Shown here one piece after another: positions 1 to 12,079 of a stretch of 64,000 nt of DNA. Positions within the stretch are counted from its first letter, which is position 1, and every line of letters begins with the position of its first letter. A program made the position numbers and the translations under genes. The stretch comes from Tetraselmis striata (taxonomy: Eukaryota; Chlorophyta; Chlorodendrophyceae; Chlorodendrales; Chlorodendraceae). The notes under the pieces are model-generated. The model did no database searches. It worked only from the letters and a program-made list of their open reading frames with translations, and was not told the origin of the DNA. The stretch spans positions 1 to 64,000 of the forward strand of contig VCJN01000247.1 in assembly GCA_006384855.1 (NCBI GenBank), read 5' to 3'.

Positions 1-1940
1 GGAAGCGGGCCCAAGACGACCTACAAAAAAAGCGAAATGGACAGCCCCGGTGAATAGCAGACAGACGGCCGGGCCACAGTGCAGCGCGTCGTCGTGGCAA
101 ATCACGAGTGACTTCTCAATTCGGCACAGCATGGTCGATCTGATGCTGCGAAGGCCTCAAACTTTAAATCTCGATATTTAATATTTGATGCCGGAATTCC
201 GTGCCCTGTGCGGCCTGCCGGCGAGCGGGGAGCTCTGTCGCACTCCGCCGAGCCCCTCGCGAGCGACGTCCCCGCGGTTTAAGTGCTTCTCACGGGGCGG
301 GTGGCTTATGACTTTGCCATCCCGGCTGAAGAGGGATGCCCGTGCCTTGGCTGACGCTGCGGGCTTGTGTATGGCGAGGTTCGGAGTAAAGGCACTTACA
401 TATGCAGCAAAAGCTTCATCGCGCTCAGCCCAGTTCGGCAAAAATGTCTCGACATGGAATAGTAGTACTCACGCCACCAGCTGATCTTCAGTCGGCAGCA
501 CGCGCAGCGCAGGCTGTCCGAGCGCTTCTGCATGTCTGGGCTCCAGGGCTTGGGCAGTCCTCGAGTAGCATGCGCGCCCTGAGCCTTTCCTGCGGCCTTG
601 AGCTTCCAGTCGTCTGGTCTGACGGTGCGCGCTCGACTTCGCGCCCGAGCGGGATCTTCTCGTCCAGCAAATACGGGGGGTGCGAAGAATTATTTCACCA
701 GTTTAGTTCCCCCCTCATCGCCCCCCAGGGGGTGGGGGGTCAAAAACGTCATGCATGCTCGGACCTGTTGTATAGGCGTGTGTACGGTATCAATCACGAC
801 ATCATTACATTTTCATGCTTGTTTATTCCAGAAGACTACCCTACTGGGCTGCAAAACTATGTTTCGAACTGCGCCTCTGCAAAACGAGCGCCCAAACCTG
901 GACAACTGAAAGCTTTAACTGCGGTGGGGGAAATTGTAAATGTATCTAGGACTTACGTGTCAATGCCTATCTGTATTTCTTTGAATGATATCAGAGCATT
1001 CTTTGTTATTCCAGCATATCCGGAAATTGCATGAAACCTATCACGGACTGCGAGTAAACAGCACGCCTACTGCCACCCCTGGCCTATCATCTGCCGGGTG
1101 CGTAATAAGCTGATGTGCGCATTACGTTATTACATATGTGCGGAGGCATAACGCAGAGTGAAGCGGACAGCAGACAGTGAGCCCCAGCAGCGGCCTCAGC
1201 CATGTTGGCCTCGGCCATCCAACCTGACGAGCGGAATGACGGCAAAGAATCGGGTCGTTACATAGCAGAAACATTGCTGTCTTACGGAATTAATAAAAGC
1301 CTGCCCATTAAGTCTACATTCACAAAGATTTTCCACGCGCTGATGCCACAGGGCAATAAGCAATGCACATCACGGGGGGGGGGGGGGGGGGGGGGGGGAG
1401 CAGAAGCCAGAAAAAAAGCCTCTGAATACCCGGCGGCACGCTTGGGGTCTTGATCTCCGGGTCTTGCTGGCGCAGACATCTCCTGGACGCGCGGAAGGCG
1501 ATGTGGACGGCTCAACTAAAATGTCCGTGTCGCAACTAGGCTGGCTGCCGCGCCTCGGGTGGGCGAGGCAGCGCAGGGTCGAAGGCACGGGGGGATGGGC
1601 ATCGCCTCCTGCCGGCGGGATCACCGCAGCTGTCGGGTCAGCCCGGCACCAACAGATGGCCCATCCGCCAGCCGGACCTCAGGCGGCTCCGATCCGGCCG
1701 ACGCACCCGCAGCGGGGTGCCGCTATATCTCTTGCCCGAGCAGCCAGACGAGACGGCATGGGGCACACGCAAGCGGGGTAGACCTGCCGCGGAGCAGCCA
1801 GGGCAAGGGCAGCAGCAGCGTGGGTCCCGGCGCTCCGCAAAAGGGCCGTCCGAGAGACTCTGTAGGGACTCGCGAATGCCGGCGACGCCCGGCTGCCTCT
1901 TCTCCACCACAGTGCGCGCCACCCCTAGAGGCGCGCCCTG
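1..1940. other. 3' flank of the 5-phosphatase gene; no gene recognised
   Basis: I see no supportable gene here. The stretch lies beyond the stop codon of the minus-strand phosphatase gene and should hold its 3' UTR. It contains a run of 25 G at 1374-1398. A minus-strand stretch around 670-450 reads as a short Cys- and Trp-containing peptide (RCACCRLKISWWR) that could be a transposase scrap, but it is too short to name. Confidence 0.4.
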
Positions 1941-4900
1941 TCACCGGCTCCCCGTGTTCTTCCAGACAATCTCCCCCATCAGCATGGCCGCCGAGATGCC
2001 GGCGTTCTCCAGGCTGATCTCAAAAGTGACCGCCGTCTTGCCCTGGTTCATGGCGTCCACCACCTGCGAGCGCAGCCCCCCAACACACACGCTCCGTCAC
2101 ATTGCAGCCACAGGCGCGCAGGGCACACACTCACTGCAGCCAGGGGGGCCAACGGGGGCCGAGGCGCCCGGGGCACAAGTACCTGCAAGTGCTTATTACT
2201 ATCATTCATAAGTCGACTATATAAGTCGACAATCTGATCAGTATTCGGTATTAAGGGCCATCAACATTGCCCAAATTATGGCGACTTCCGCAACAAACCC
2301 CCATTGCCGGTGTGTTGGGAGAAGAAGCGGGCAGTTTAGAGCCCGAAGCGCCTCAAAGCCATGATTTGTAGCGGGGTATGGAGTCACCTAAGAGTACACC
2401 GAGGCGTCAGGTTTCTACCACACTTTCTCTTATTCACAATTTCCTGGACGACCCCCCCCCCCCCCCCCCCCCCCCTCTTTCCCCTGTGATACGGCAATCG
2501 AAAGGCGAGACCGCAGGCCCAGGGGCAAGGAACCCATGCAGTTGGCACAGCTGGCGTGGGGAGGGGGCCGCAGCCCGCGCACCAGGCCGAAGTCGAGCGT
2601 CCCGTGCGCGATGTGCCCCCGCACGCTGTGGGCGCCCTTGTGTGCCTTGAGCTTCACCTGCGCCCAGCAGCCCCACCCAGCCGTTAGCTGTCTCCACACC
2701 CAGCCCGGCAACGCACGGGGGCCGTATGCGGCTCCCATTGGCGGCCTCGCGCAGGCACTGACACCCCCCCGCTCATCGGTGCAAAGCAGAAGCCAATGAA
2801 ATTGAGCCGTTTCGCGCTTCCAGCTGACCCCATCTGATCCTATCTATGGCCGAGTGAGCAGGTGAGTCACAGCCAAGACGAGCGTGGTAACTGCGGCCCC
2901 AGGAATCAGCGGCCTCCGCGACGAGGCCTATCAAATGTTTACTACGACCATCCGTACTATGTATGCGCGTATTTTCCTGCGTACGGGTGCCGGCGTACCT
3001 ATGGGAACCCGTGTTATAATAAGGCTCAAATCAGGCTTGCATGCTTCCTGTAAAAACATTCGCGATAGTTCCGGTATAGTTTCGTCTGCATTGGACCTCT
3101 GGCAGACAGGGCAGGCGCTTATTCGCTGCGATCCTTCTTCTGGCCGCGTCGACACCAGTAGTACTTATCCCACCGGCGGCAAACTTCATTGCGCTGATAT
3201 TCCGTACAGTATTCCGTTTGAATTCGTTAATTTGCGCGGACAGGATGGCGTATCGTCGAGGACCGGTACATGCCCTAGTTATTCCGTATATTAGGCCTTT
3301 TCTTATACCGGAACGAATCCGTAGGCGTAAATACATATGTACAGGGACAACAACAAATCACTAAATCGCGGCTTACCAACAACTACACAATAAGCAGTGA
3401 TAAGTACGAATACTTAAATTCGTGCCGGCACGACTACCCGTAAGAGTATTTACGGCTGCGGTCGGCGATATATCAGGCGGTATATTACTCACACAATAAG
3501 AATCGGCCTAATGGCGCTGCCGTGCGAGCTACACTGCCTGCACAGTGGCGTTGACAATTGGTGTTGGCGCTGCTGGGCTCTCTGTTGGTGCCGGTTCGGC
3601 TTGGCATCATTGCGGTTGGTGTGCAGCGAGCGCAGCGGCTGTACGCGTGCCGACGCACCTCCGCAAACAAACTGTAGGACCGCCGTGTCCGACTTTTCGC
3701 CCACCCAAAAAGCAACGAGTATATCGCCCAGACACATTGCTTAGGAAAGCGCCGCCGGGAACACGTACACCGTGTCATTATACTCGCACGCGTGTCTCGT
3801 AGGTGCGCGGGCACTCGTACCTGGGCGAACATCCTCTCGCAGGCCTCGAAGGAGATGTTCCCCAGGTCCACCTTCATCTGTGCGTTCCATTTGAGCCCCT
3901 TGCCCGCCAGCTTCACGTGACTAGACTTGACCTGCCGCAAGCAGCACCGCAAGCGCGTCAGCGGTTGCCAAAGGGCGCCGCGCCTTTCTAGTCCTCTCCC
4001 TTCCGGCCGACACTCGGCAGCCGACCAGGCGGGACGAAACCTTTTTGAACTCGCCGTGCGGGGACTGCAGCGCCAGGTAGAACTGCTGCGCGGAGACGGT
4101 GTCTTTGTTGAGCTTGACGCCGGGCACGTGCAGATTGCTAAAAAACACGACGATGTCCCGCTCGCCCCTGTGAAGGGAGCCCCGCGGAGGGCGAGCAGGG
4201 CGGGTCGGGGGTGAGGTCCCGCCATGACGAGCAGGCCCGCCGTGAATTCATGGGAGTTGTCAGCACATGCAGCAGCATCCGCAGGGGCGGCCAGGAGAAG
4301 GGGGGGGGGGGGGGGGGGGGTATGAGGCATCACAATGCAAGGGTATCCTGCCATACATGGAGTGGCTACGGGGCGGGGATGACTGACGCAGAGATGATAT
4401 AGTCAATGCCCTGAGGACTCATCTCTGTATATAGCAAAAACTCGAGAGAAAGAGAGAGAGAGAGAGAGAGAGCTACCTTGAATGCAGGCATTCCATCCAG
4501 GGCACCATAGAATAAACCAAAGGGGAGGGTACAGGCTGTCCGGGATACACTAGGCGACGGGAGATGGCATCTTTGCTTGAGTACTGTTCTATGTACCGTG
4601 GCAGTCTACGACACACTGGTAACCATCACATATCTGTGTGGTATCGATGGTGTCGGATTATTATGATAGTTGGGATTAACGCCAATATGGTAAGAATCGT
4701 GAACGGAGTGTGAGTATCTAGACTTGGGCAGTGTCGTTGCTGAAGGATTAAGCGAACAAATTAGACGCGCCCCCACTGTCGTAAATATTAAACATGTACG
4801 CGAAAATATGCTGCACTTCGTGCCTCTACTGCGATAAATACTTCGTCGACCAAGTCACACGGGGTGAGTTGAAGCTACATGGATGTGGTGGTGGTGGGTT

Positions 4901-7900
4901 TCGGCCGCACTCACCCCTTGGTGCGCAGGTGCGGCGCGGCCAGCATGGCGTGCGGCACCTTGTACGCGGCGGCCACGGGCTTGTGGTCCGACGTGGACAC
5001 CTGTACGGGCGGGGGGGGGGGGGGGGGGGGGTCGTCAGCGCGGTAGCGGGCGGTCGGGGGTGGGGCGGGCGCTGTGCCGCCGCACCGCCTCTGTGCGGCG
5101 CCACATATCGGATCCTCACGAAGGTATCGAAACTGCGTCCGGTCAAAGGGGCGCCGGATCCGCCACATACCTCCCCGGCGGCAAAGTAGCCGTCACTTGT
5201 TGCGCGCAGTGCGGCAACGGGCGAGTAGTACAGCACTCGGTCCGTCCAGGCCGGGAGCCGCTTGGTGGCGTAGGCAAAGCCCGCTTGCGGGAGCACCTGA
5301 GCGGGAAGGGTGCGCCGGGGGGTTGCTCAGAGCCTCCGCGGGGAGGGGGGGGGGGGCATATCCTTGGAGGGGACGCCGGCTTGGGCGAACCTTAAAGGTG
5401 GGCGGGAAGTCACGGTGCGCCTCGGCAAAGTCGGGAAAGGCGTTGCCGGCGCGGATCTCGGCCTGCAGCTGGTCCATCTCGCCCAGCATCCTGAAGTCCT
5501 TGCGCTGGATGCGCGACATCTGCGAAGGTGCCCCGGCAGCAGCAGCAGCAATGACTCGCCGCTCTGTGCTGTGCAGGCGGGTAAACTCGCCGCATGGCCA
5601 CCACAAAGCTAAAATGAGGAATAGCCAGTGTGTATTGGGCTAACTATAACCACACCAGCAGGGCCTTTTGGCTTGGTTAGAAAAAATCCTAGAGCAAACA
5701 CAATACCATGCCAACTAAGATGCAGCACATACTGGGGCTGGTGTCAGTGCACTATATGCATATTATGTATGTGTAAATATATACACATTATTCTACCAGT
5801 ACTATATGCAATATAAAGTTTGGTTCACGGATCCCAGGTATAATGATTTTAGGGTTTTAGGTTTTGCGGTTTGGACTATTCTTCCGCTCCTGGGACAGGA
5901 CTTTGTTTCGTTTTGTGTTGCATCGAGGACACCGGGAGATGCCACATCTCAGTGGAGTGGGTGTGCGAGGACGGAGGTGGGAGTCTGCTCCATGGACCAC
6001 TACATAGCACGGCGGCAGCTCGGCTGGCTTGGTCATGTCATCCGGATGGAGTTTGAGCGTCTACCCCGCCGCATGCCGTCATCATGGGTGCGCCTCATAA
6101 ACGCCCGGGAACAACCCCAACATGGTGATCTATGGCCGCGCGGTTCAGGAGACCCTCGAAATGTTTGGCATCGATGCCACCGGGCAGACAATGGTGACCG
6201 ACCGCATACCTTTTTCCCCCAAAGGCGCCGGCGGGTAAAGAGCGGGTGATCTCAATGCCCTGGGTGGGGAGAGGGCGGCTTCCTATCCGGTGGGTTCCGG
6301 CCTGACTGGGCGGGAGAGCTGCTTCTCCAGTTGCAAGAGGCAATGACGGCACGGCAACTTCAACGGCAAGCCGCCGAAGAGGACCAGGCGCAACCCTGAT
6401 GAGTTTCCATGTACTGTAGCCCCATCACGTGGCAGTGCAGTACTTCGATCCCATTTCCCCAAGAATCCGCTTTTATTTACATGGCCCATCGTCCCTGATT
6501 AATGTCTTGATAGGAAGTGCGTAATACTGACCGACTCCTGCATCATCGCGTTGGGAATTCCGTGGTGTTTCGGTTGTATTCTGGTATATTCCAGAAGGAG
6601 TTATTTACTCCTTTGCGAGGGGGTAAAAATAACGCGAATAAAAAAGCCAACCCAAAGCGTGGTCACGGTAGCCGGGGGTACCGCCTAGCCCGGGTGTTGA
6701 CAGCGGGAGGGCGAACCCACATGGCAGCGACCCCTTAGCAAGGACGGCTCACATGTTCGCACGGCGGCGTGCACACAATGAATGGTACGCGCCGAGTCGG
6801 AATGAGGATATACCAGATTGCTTGCCAGGATGCTCAGAGTTCGCACCGCCTGAGCTGCCACGGCCGGCAGGGCGCATCGGCCACAGGTGGCCGTGCGCGC
6901 GAGGGGAGTGGTGGTGGTGGTGGGGGGGGGGGGGGGGGGGGGCTGCTGCGGGGCGCACCATGTCCTGGAAGTCTTGCTGCGTGGGCGCGTTGCCGCGCTG
7001 CTCGCCCCAGTCCACGCGGTAGTTGAGGTCGCCCATCCAAAAGAGGTGGTGCGCGGAGCCCTTCAGCTCCATCCGGTGGCGGTCCCCCACGATGTTTTGG
7101 CAGATGGAGCTGTAGTCGCGGTTGCGCTCCTTCACTTTGCCCTGACAGGAAGAGCGCCAGGAACATATAGGGGGGGGGGGGGGTGTTCGGCCGCCGCCAG
7201 CCACTGCTATTTGAATGAATAGACCATCGTCTGCCATGTGTGACTAACCAAGTCAATTCAATTGACAAAACATCAGAAGCGGTGGTCCGGGCGTCCATGG
7301 TGTTGCCTTTGGGGGGCGGCTGCAGTGGGGCATGCAGGCGGGTAGCGGCCCAGGCGGATCGCACCTGGTGCGCCGCCAAGTGGGAGTTGACAAACTGGAA
7401 GCGGGTTTCGAAGACCTCTAGCGAGACCATCACCCCGCCTTTGTTGGTGCCGACGCCGCCAACACCTTGACGGCGAAGAAACCCCACGAGGGCAGAGGAG
7501 GGGATGAGGGAAGGGGGGGGGGGGGGGCAATAACGATAAGCTGTCTCTACCAAAGCGACCAGTTCAAGTGCCACGCATAAACAGCACACGCCAGATGAAC
7601 GTTCGGCGTGATGGCGGCACCAAAACAGGGGAGCAAAACGAGTCAGTCAAACAAGTCGGCGCTACGCTCCGTACAAGGGAATACCACGAATCGATGAAGG
7701 TGCATTGACGTGGGTAGTTAGGTCGCAAATGGCTTGGCATTAACATACAGGACAGGAGCATGTAATGCCAGTATGCCAGTAATGCCAGTATGCGGATTGG
7801 CATGTGTCGCACGTAATCGACCGCAACGCATGAATCTCACTGATACCCCCTTCAGGCCTACAGGCCTCGTTGTCTGTCTACTCGGGAGAATGGTGGTTTC

Positions 7901-10900
7901 GTCTTGCACAAGAGGTCCCCGCTTCGATTCCCGGTTCTCCCAATTGAGGGCAATGTCGACAGGGTCCGTGTCCCGGGTCTACCTGGTTGATGCATTACCC
8001 CTTCCAGGCTCGCACGAGGCAATGGTCTAAGGGCGATGCCAGACCTACGACAGCAGTGGGCGCAAGAGGCCAAGTGCTGGGGCGGCTTTGGTCCGTGATG
8101 ACCCGGGGTGAACTTTACTTTACTTCTACCCCCTTCAGAGCGTGGCATTTTGTTATGCGCAGTAGGATGTGTTCGATGCTGAGCGGTGATTGGGGTGCTT
8201 TGACGGTGGCGTGCCAGGGCTTCAGCCCCAACATGACACTGGCAATACCCCTTGGCGAATACCATGCAGTTGCAAGACTGCCCCAAACTGGCTGCCTTCC
8301 GCGCTCGCGTCAAATCGCCAGCTAGTCCAAGCCAAACCGGGCAAGCAGTGCACACATTCTGGACGGCTCCCCACAGTGGCCGGGGCGGCGCGCACCTGTG
8401 GCGGTGTGTTTCTCATGCACGTTCTTCACAAAGGGGAAGATATCGGAGCGCACGTAGACGCTGAGGCGGATCTGCCCCATGTGCACGTGCTTCACAGGCA
8501 CGTAGCTGCCGCCCAGCATCTCCGACAGCCCGTTCTCCCACCTGTCGCGTGAGCGCAAGCGGGCACGGGTCAACTCCAGGCGCAGGGCCCGTCATCAGCA
8601 ATGACGCGTCGCAATGCGCCATGTGGCGATGTCATCGCAGAAGTGCACTCGCTGTGCGTTGCTGAATGCAGCCCCCTCGGGCCTACCCATGGAGCAGCGC
8701 TTGCATGTTGTCAGGAATCAGCAGGCAGAGAGGCGGAGGCAGATGGCGGGCTACATGGCTGGGCGGCAATGGTGTCGCAGGCGGCGCGGTGTTCAGAGTG
8801 TGCAGAGCTAGCGGTGTGCAGAGCTAGCGGTGTTCGCATGGAATGGCGCGTGTGTGGAGAGGGGGGGTGCGGGGGGATGATGAGGGACACGTCGGCTCGA
8901 GGCGCACCGGTCCACAAAGGCGCCATGGCGGATTTTTTGCAGAACCTGGTGGAAACCCTTTGGCTTCTTGCTGACGGGCGAGTATGTGGGCTTCAAACTG
9001 GAGTTTGGGCTGTCTAGCAGGTGGTTCTGGCCGGACGGCGAGCCCGTCACGCCGCGGGATGACGTGCCACACGGTGAGAAGGACACGGTCTTGGTAAGGT
9101 CTGGCTGCGGCTCTCTGGCTTGCATGCGGCCTCCGGCGGATTCGCAGCAGGCGTAGGGCGGGCTTGGACTGGAGGGAGGATTACTGGAGGGAACGCGAAA
9201 CAGAGGGGAGGCGGTGCGGTCCTCCTCGAACGTCTCTGGCCTCATGGAGCCCCACCGTATGGAAAAGTCGGAGGATGTGGAGCAGAGCTCAGGCTGGCTG
9301 TCTGCCAACTCATTGCGCGTGCTGTTGACTCTGCTCTTCAGGAGGGGATTCCTTCCCATGGTCATAGAGGCGGCGCAGGAGCTGGGGAAACTCGTGGGCC
9401 CACCGCCCTCCTTCTTGTCCTCATAGCTGCACTCTTGGACGCCTGCGCAGTCCAACGGGGACGCAGCCAGGGTTGCGAGGCCGCGCTGCCGCCGTACGGA
9501 TGCGCTCGCTGCTTTTGATTGGCACGACATCGCAACAGCATCTGGGGTGATGGCATCAGGCATCTCGGGCAGGTGGGGGCGTATGAGAGGGGGCGGCGGG
9601 TGCAGGATGGCGCGCACCGATCGCCACCAGCTCGTGGTCCAGGTCATGGCAGCCGCGCAGCCAGTCTGTTAGATCCCTTGGCGGGCCCTTGTTGCCCATG
9701 TTCCAGGTGGCGGCAAGCACGTTGAGCTTCAGGTCCCGCATGTGCTTGTGCTCCACAGAGATGCCCACCTGCAGCTGCCCCACTACTGACTTCTTCCGCG
9801 CCTTGGTGTCAATCAGCGGGTACCAAATAAGCTTGTCGTTGTCTTCAATCTCGCCCTCGGCATCCAATAGATCCGAAAGTGCAATGACCAGCTCCCCGAT
9901 GTAGTCGTTCTTGGAGTACTGCAGCCACGCACACGAGTCTCACGTGATGCCTCAGTATGTGGCAAACGACCGCTCTCCTCTAGTGTGCAACCTTCTTGAG
10001 CAAGGCATCTCACAAGTAATGTCAGGGAACCCGGTGAGCTATCCCCGACCCCGTACGCGCATGCACGGATCAACAACTACTACTGAGACTACGAGAACTA
10101 CTTCAAACACAGCCCAGCAAGGACGCGGCCGTACATTGTCGTGGTCGTACACCTTCATTTGCACATCCACCTCATGCGGAGGAGTGCCGCCCAAGGTCAT
10201 CGCAAACATCTCGTTCCACACCGGATTTTGGTTCCGCTGCAACAGAGAAAGCGCAGCGTCAGGCACCACATTCTCGCGCCTGCGGACAATGCGCTCTTCT
10301 GTGCGATATGATGGAAACCATGCGCTCCTCAGGCGAAAATTAACTGTCATCATGCTCCCCTTGATGCCCTCCTGTCGCCCCAACACACATGCTGGATCGG
10401 AGCATGTCACTGCGTGAGAGGATTGGGCAGCACATCACCTTAATCACCTTCGACTTGAACCTCGGGCAGCCGGTCACAGTGATGACCACAAAGGGGTCAC
10501 ACGTGCCCGGCCAAACGTCCTGCGCACAGGCGACAAGCAAACCAGACGAGTGAGCAGGCCCAACGCAGCCCTACCGCCAAACACCACAATGCCATTTCAC
10601 CGCAATACTACAGCAGAAGGTCCACACCTACCACGTACATACAGAAGGCAGCGTCACAATTCATGTGCGAATTGAGGCGGTGCAGAAGCTCTTTGCGACT
10701 AATGGATGATCTGGAACCCACAGACTGAGGGGAAGTGTATTTAGGCGTATCGAAGAGCCTTTAAACATATTCTCAAGCAAACTGTCAATGACAACAGGGA
10801 GCGGCTAATGGATATGACTTCACATATATGGAGTAACCGTACGGTGTCATCAATGGTCTATGATCATCCGTACCAGCATCGCCATTGTCATTGCACTCAT

Positions 10901-11787
10901 GTGGGTGTGTGTTGGTGTGTGTTTGGGGAAGGGGGGGGGGGGGGGGGGGGGGGCTTGTGTGTTATGAGGCCCTGGAGCTGGGGGTGTCACCTTGATGGGC
11001 AGGTCAACCGCTGAGACAAGGTGGACGGTGAGTGCAGTGAGGCGCGTGCTGGCAACGCTGCGTGCGCGGCTCCAACGCTTGGGCACCAGGTGTGACGTCA
11101 AGCCTCGGACCATGGACATCTGTCGATTGATGAGGCTGCTGGGGCGTTCACTTGCGCGGTTGGTGCCAGTATGGATGGAGGTGGCGCTGTCGCGCGGTGC
11201 AGCGGCGGCCGCTTCCCGCCTCTCCTTGAAGGACATGCGCATGTTGCCCATGGTCGCCAGGCTGGGACGGTCGCCGTGCCTGCTGCCGGGCGTATTCATG
11301 CTGCTTCCCGGGGAATTCTCATAGGGGGTCATCGGGGTCATCACAGCCAGCTCGTGAGCCTTCAGCGAGGTGGCGGTGGTCACTGGCGTCAACTTTGCGC
11401 GCTCATGACTGTCCTCCGCCTCAGTAATCGGGCACCTCTGTCCTTGCTTCTCAGGCAGCATGGACGTGACAAGCACGTTCCGGTGGCTGGCTTGTGACTC
11501 TGGTGCTGGCTCTGCCAGGCCAAAGTTCTGCCCGGCCATAGTTCGCTGCTCCTGCTCCTCCTCCATTGCCAGCTGCTGCTGCTGCTGTGCCATCTTGGCC
11601 TGTTGTTGCTGCTGTGCTAGCATCGCCTGTTGTTGTTGCTGCTGAGCCATCATTGCCTGCTGCTGCTGTTGCTGTTGCTGCTGAGCCATCATTGCTTGCT
11701 GCTGCTGCTGTTGCTGCTGAGCCATCATTGCCTGCTGCTGCTGCTGCTGAGCCATCATTGCCTGCTGCTGCTGCTGCGCCATCACGG

Positions 11788-11819
<32 letters not shown>

Positions 11820-12079
11820 GCCATCATAGCATGTTGCTGCTGCTCAGCCATTACTGCTTGCTGCTGCTGTCCCATCATCACCATCATTGCCTGTTGCTGC
11901 GCATGTGCGTCGGCGTAAGCCCCCACAAGGCCACCTGCGGACCTATTGTACTCAGCCTCTGGGTGCATTCCACGCTGGCAAGCAAAGGACGGCACGTACG
12001 CCTTGGGGTTACGGTGTGCCTGCATGCCTCTGTCTGACAGCTGCTGATCCTCGCCCTCCTCACTCTGCTGCGACATCAT
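1941..12079 (-). CDS. C2-domain inositol polyphosphate 5-phosphatase, 15 exons
   Basis: It would remove the 5-phosphate from inositol polyphosphates or phosphoinositides at membranes. Exons: 12079-10991, 10519-10439, 10236-10135, 9918-9618, 9442-8908, 8541-8396, 7465-7365, 7141-6959, 5519-5391, 5296-5171, 5000-4915, 4167-4041, 3931-3821, 2657-2583, 2063-1941. They total 3315 nt with every junction in phase (1104 aa). Residues 60-180 are Gln-rich. A C2 domain covers about 347-480 (LTVHLVSAVDLP, NPVWNE). The IPPc domain starts at TWNMGN (about 495) and has NKGG, NSHLAAH, WMGDLNYR (about 822), PAWTDRVL (about 904) and SDHKPV. A Ser/Pro-rich insert of about 170 aa interrupts it after VQEC. The last 140 residues look like a second C2-like fold (inference). 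The start is the first in-frame ATG. Introns carry poly(C) tracts, a LINE tail and a SINE. One acceptor (7466, AAG) is non-canonical. An extra small exon could be missed between 3821 and 2657. Confidence 0.88.
2452..2475. repeat. Poly(C) tract of 24 nt
   Basis: This pure C run lies in the last intron of the 5-phosphatase gene. It is one of only two intronic tracts in the window where the sense strand carries G rather than C. Confidence 0.95.
2980..3106. repeat. Dispersed repeat, copy 1
   Basis: This sequence aligns along its length with 36010-36134 in the same orientation. Shared blocks include TTTCGTCTGCATT, GGCTTGC and GACC-CTGG, with many substitutions between. It lies in an intron of the 5-phosphatase gene. 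I recognise no coding content, so it is probably an old copy of an unnamed element. Confidence 0.6.
4445..4472. repeat. (GA)n microsatellite
   Basis: A run of GA dinucleotides in an intron of the 5-phosphatase gene, about 130 bp from a 21-nt poly(G) run at 4300-4320. Confidence 0.9.
5936..6410 (+). mobile_element. 3' fragment of a LINE-type non-LTR retrotransposon
   Basis: Residues read from about 5994 as HYIARRQLGWLGHVIRMEF followed by ERLPRRMPSSW. This is the conserved tail after the reverse transcriptase in many algal and oomycete LINE proteins (pattern RRQLxWLGHVxRM...RLPRR). A shifted frame continues with MVIYGRAVQETL, also typical of that tail, so at least one frameshift is present. 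Only the 3' end survives. It lies in the large intron between exons 8 and 9 of the 5-phosphatase gene, antisense to it. Telomere-like TTTTAGGG motifs sit just upstream near 5850. Confidence 0.6.
7884..8130 (+). repeat. SINE-like repeat copy 1, preceded by a tRNA-like block
   Basis: The body (about 7984-8130) is the reverse-complement equivalent of the copies at 13772, 16432 and 18505. All share the core GCCGCCCCAGCACTTG (or its complement) and end in AACTTTACTTT-type tails. Directly upstream, 7884-7941 has 7-bp complementary ends (GGGAGAA/TTCTCCC) and a B-box-like TTCGATTCC, resembling a shortened tRNA. At 58 nt with a mismatched T-arm it is not a functional tRNA gene. It may be the tRNA-derived head of the SINE (inference). 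It sits in an intron of the 5-phosphatase gene. Confidence 0.6.
11550..11880 (-). repeat. Glutamine-coding CAG repeat tract in exon 1
   Basis: On the minus strand this encodes repeated blocks of 4-11 Gln separated by Ala-Met-Met, about residues 66-176 of the 5-phosphatase. The array is built on a MMAQQQQ-type unit. It is likely length-polymorphic and disordered. Confidence 0.9.

Noticed and set aside
7884-7941. A tRNA gene
   Set aside because: The ends pair and there is a B-box-like word, but at 58 nt there is no complete D-arm, the T-stem has mismatches and the anticodon stem is poor.
11566-12037. Plus-strand poly-Leu and poly-Ala ORFs
   Set aside because: They are complements of the CAG repeat in exon 1 of the 5-phosphatase gene.
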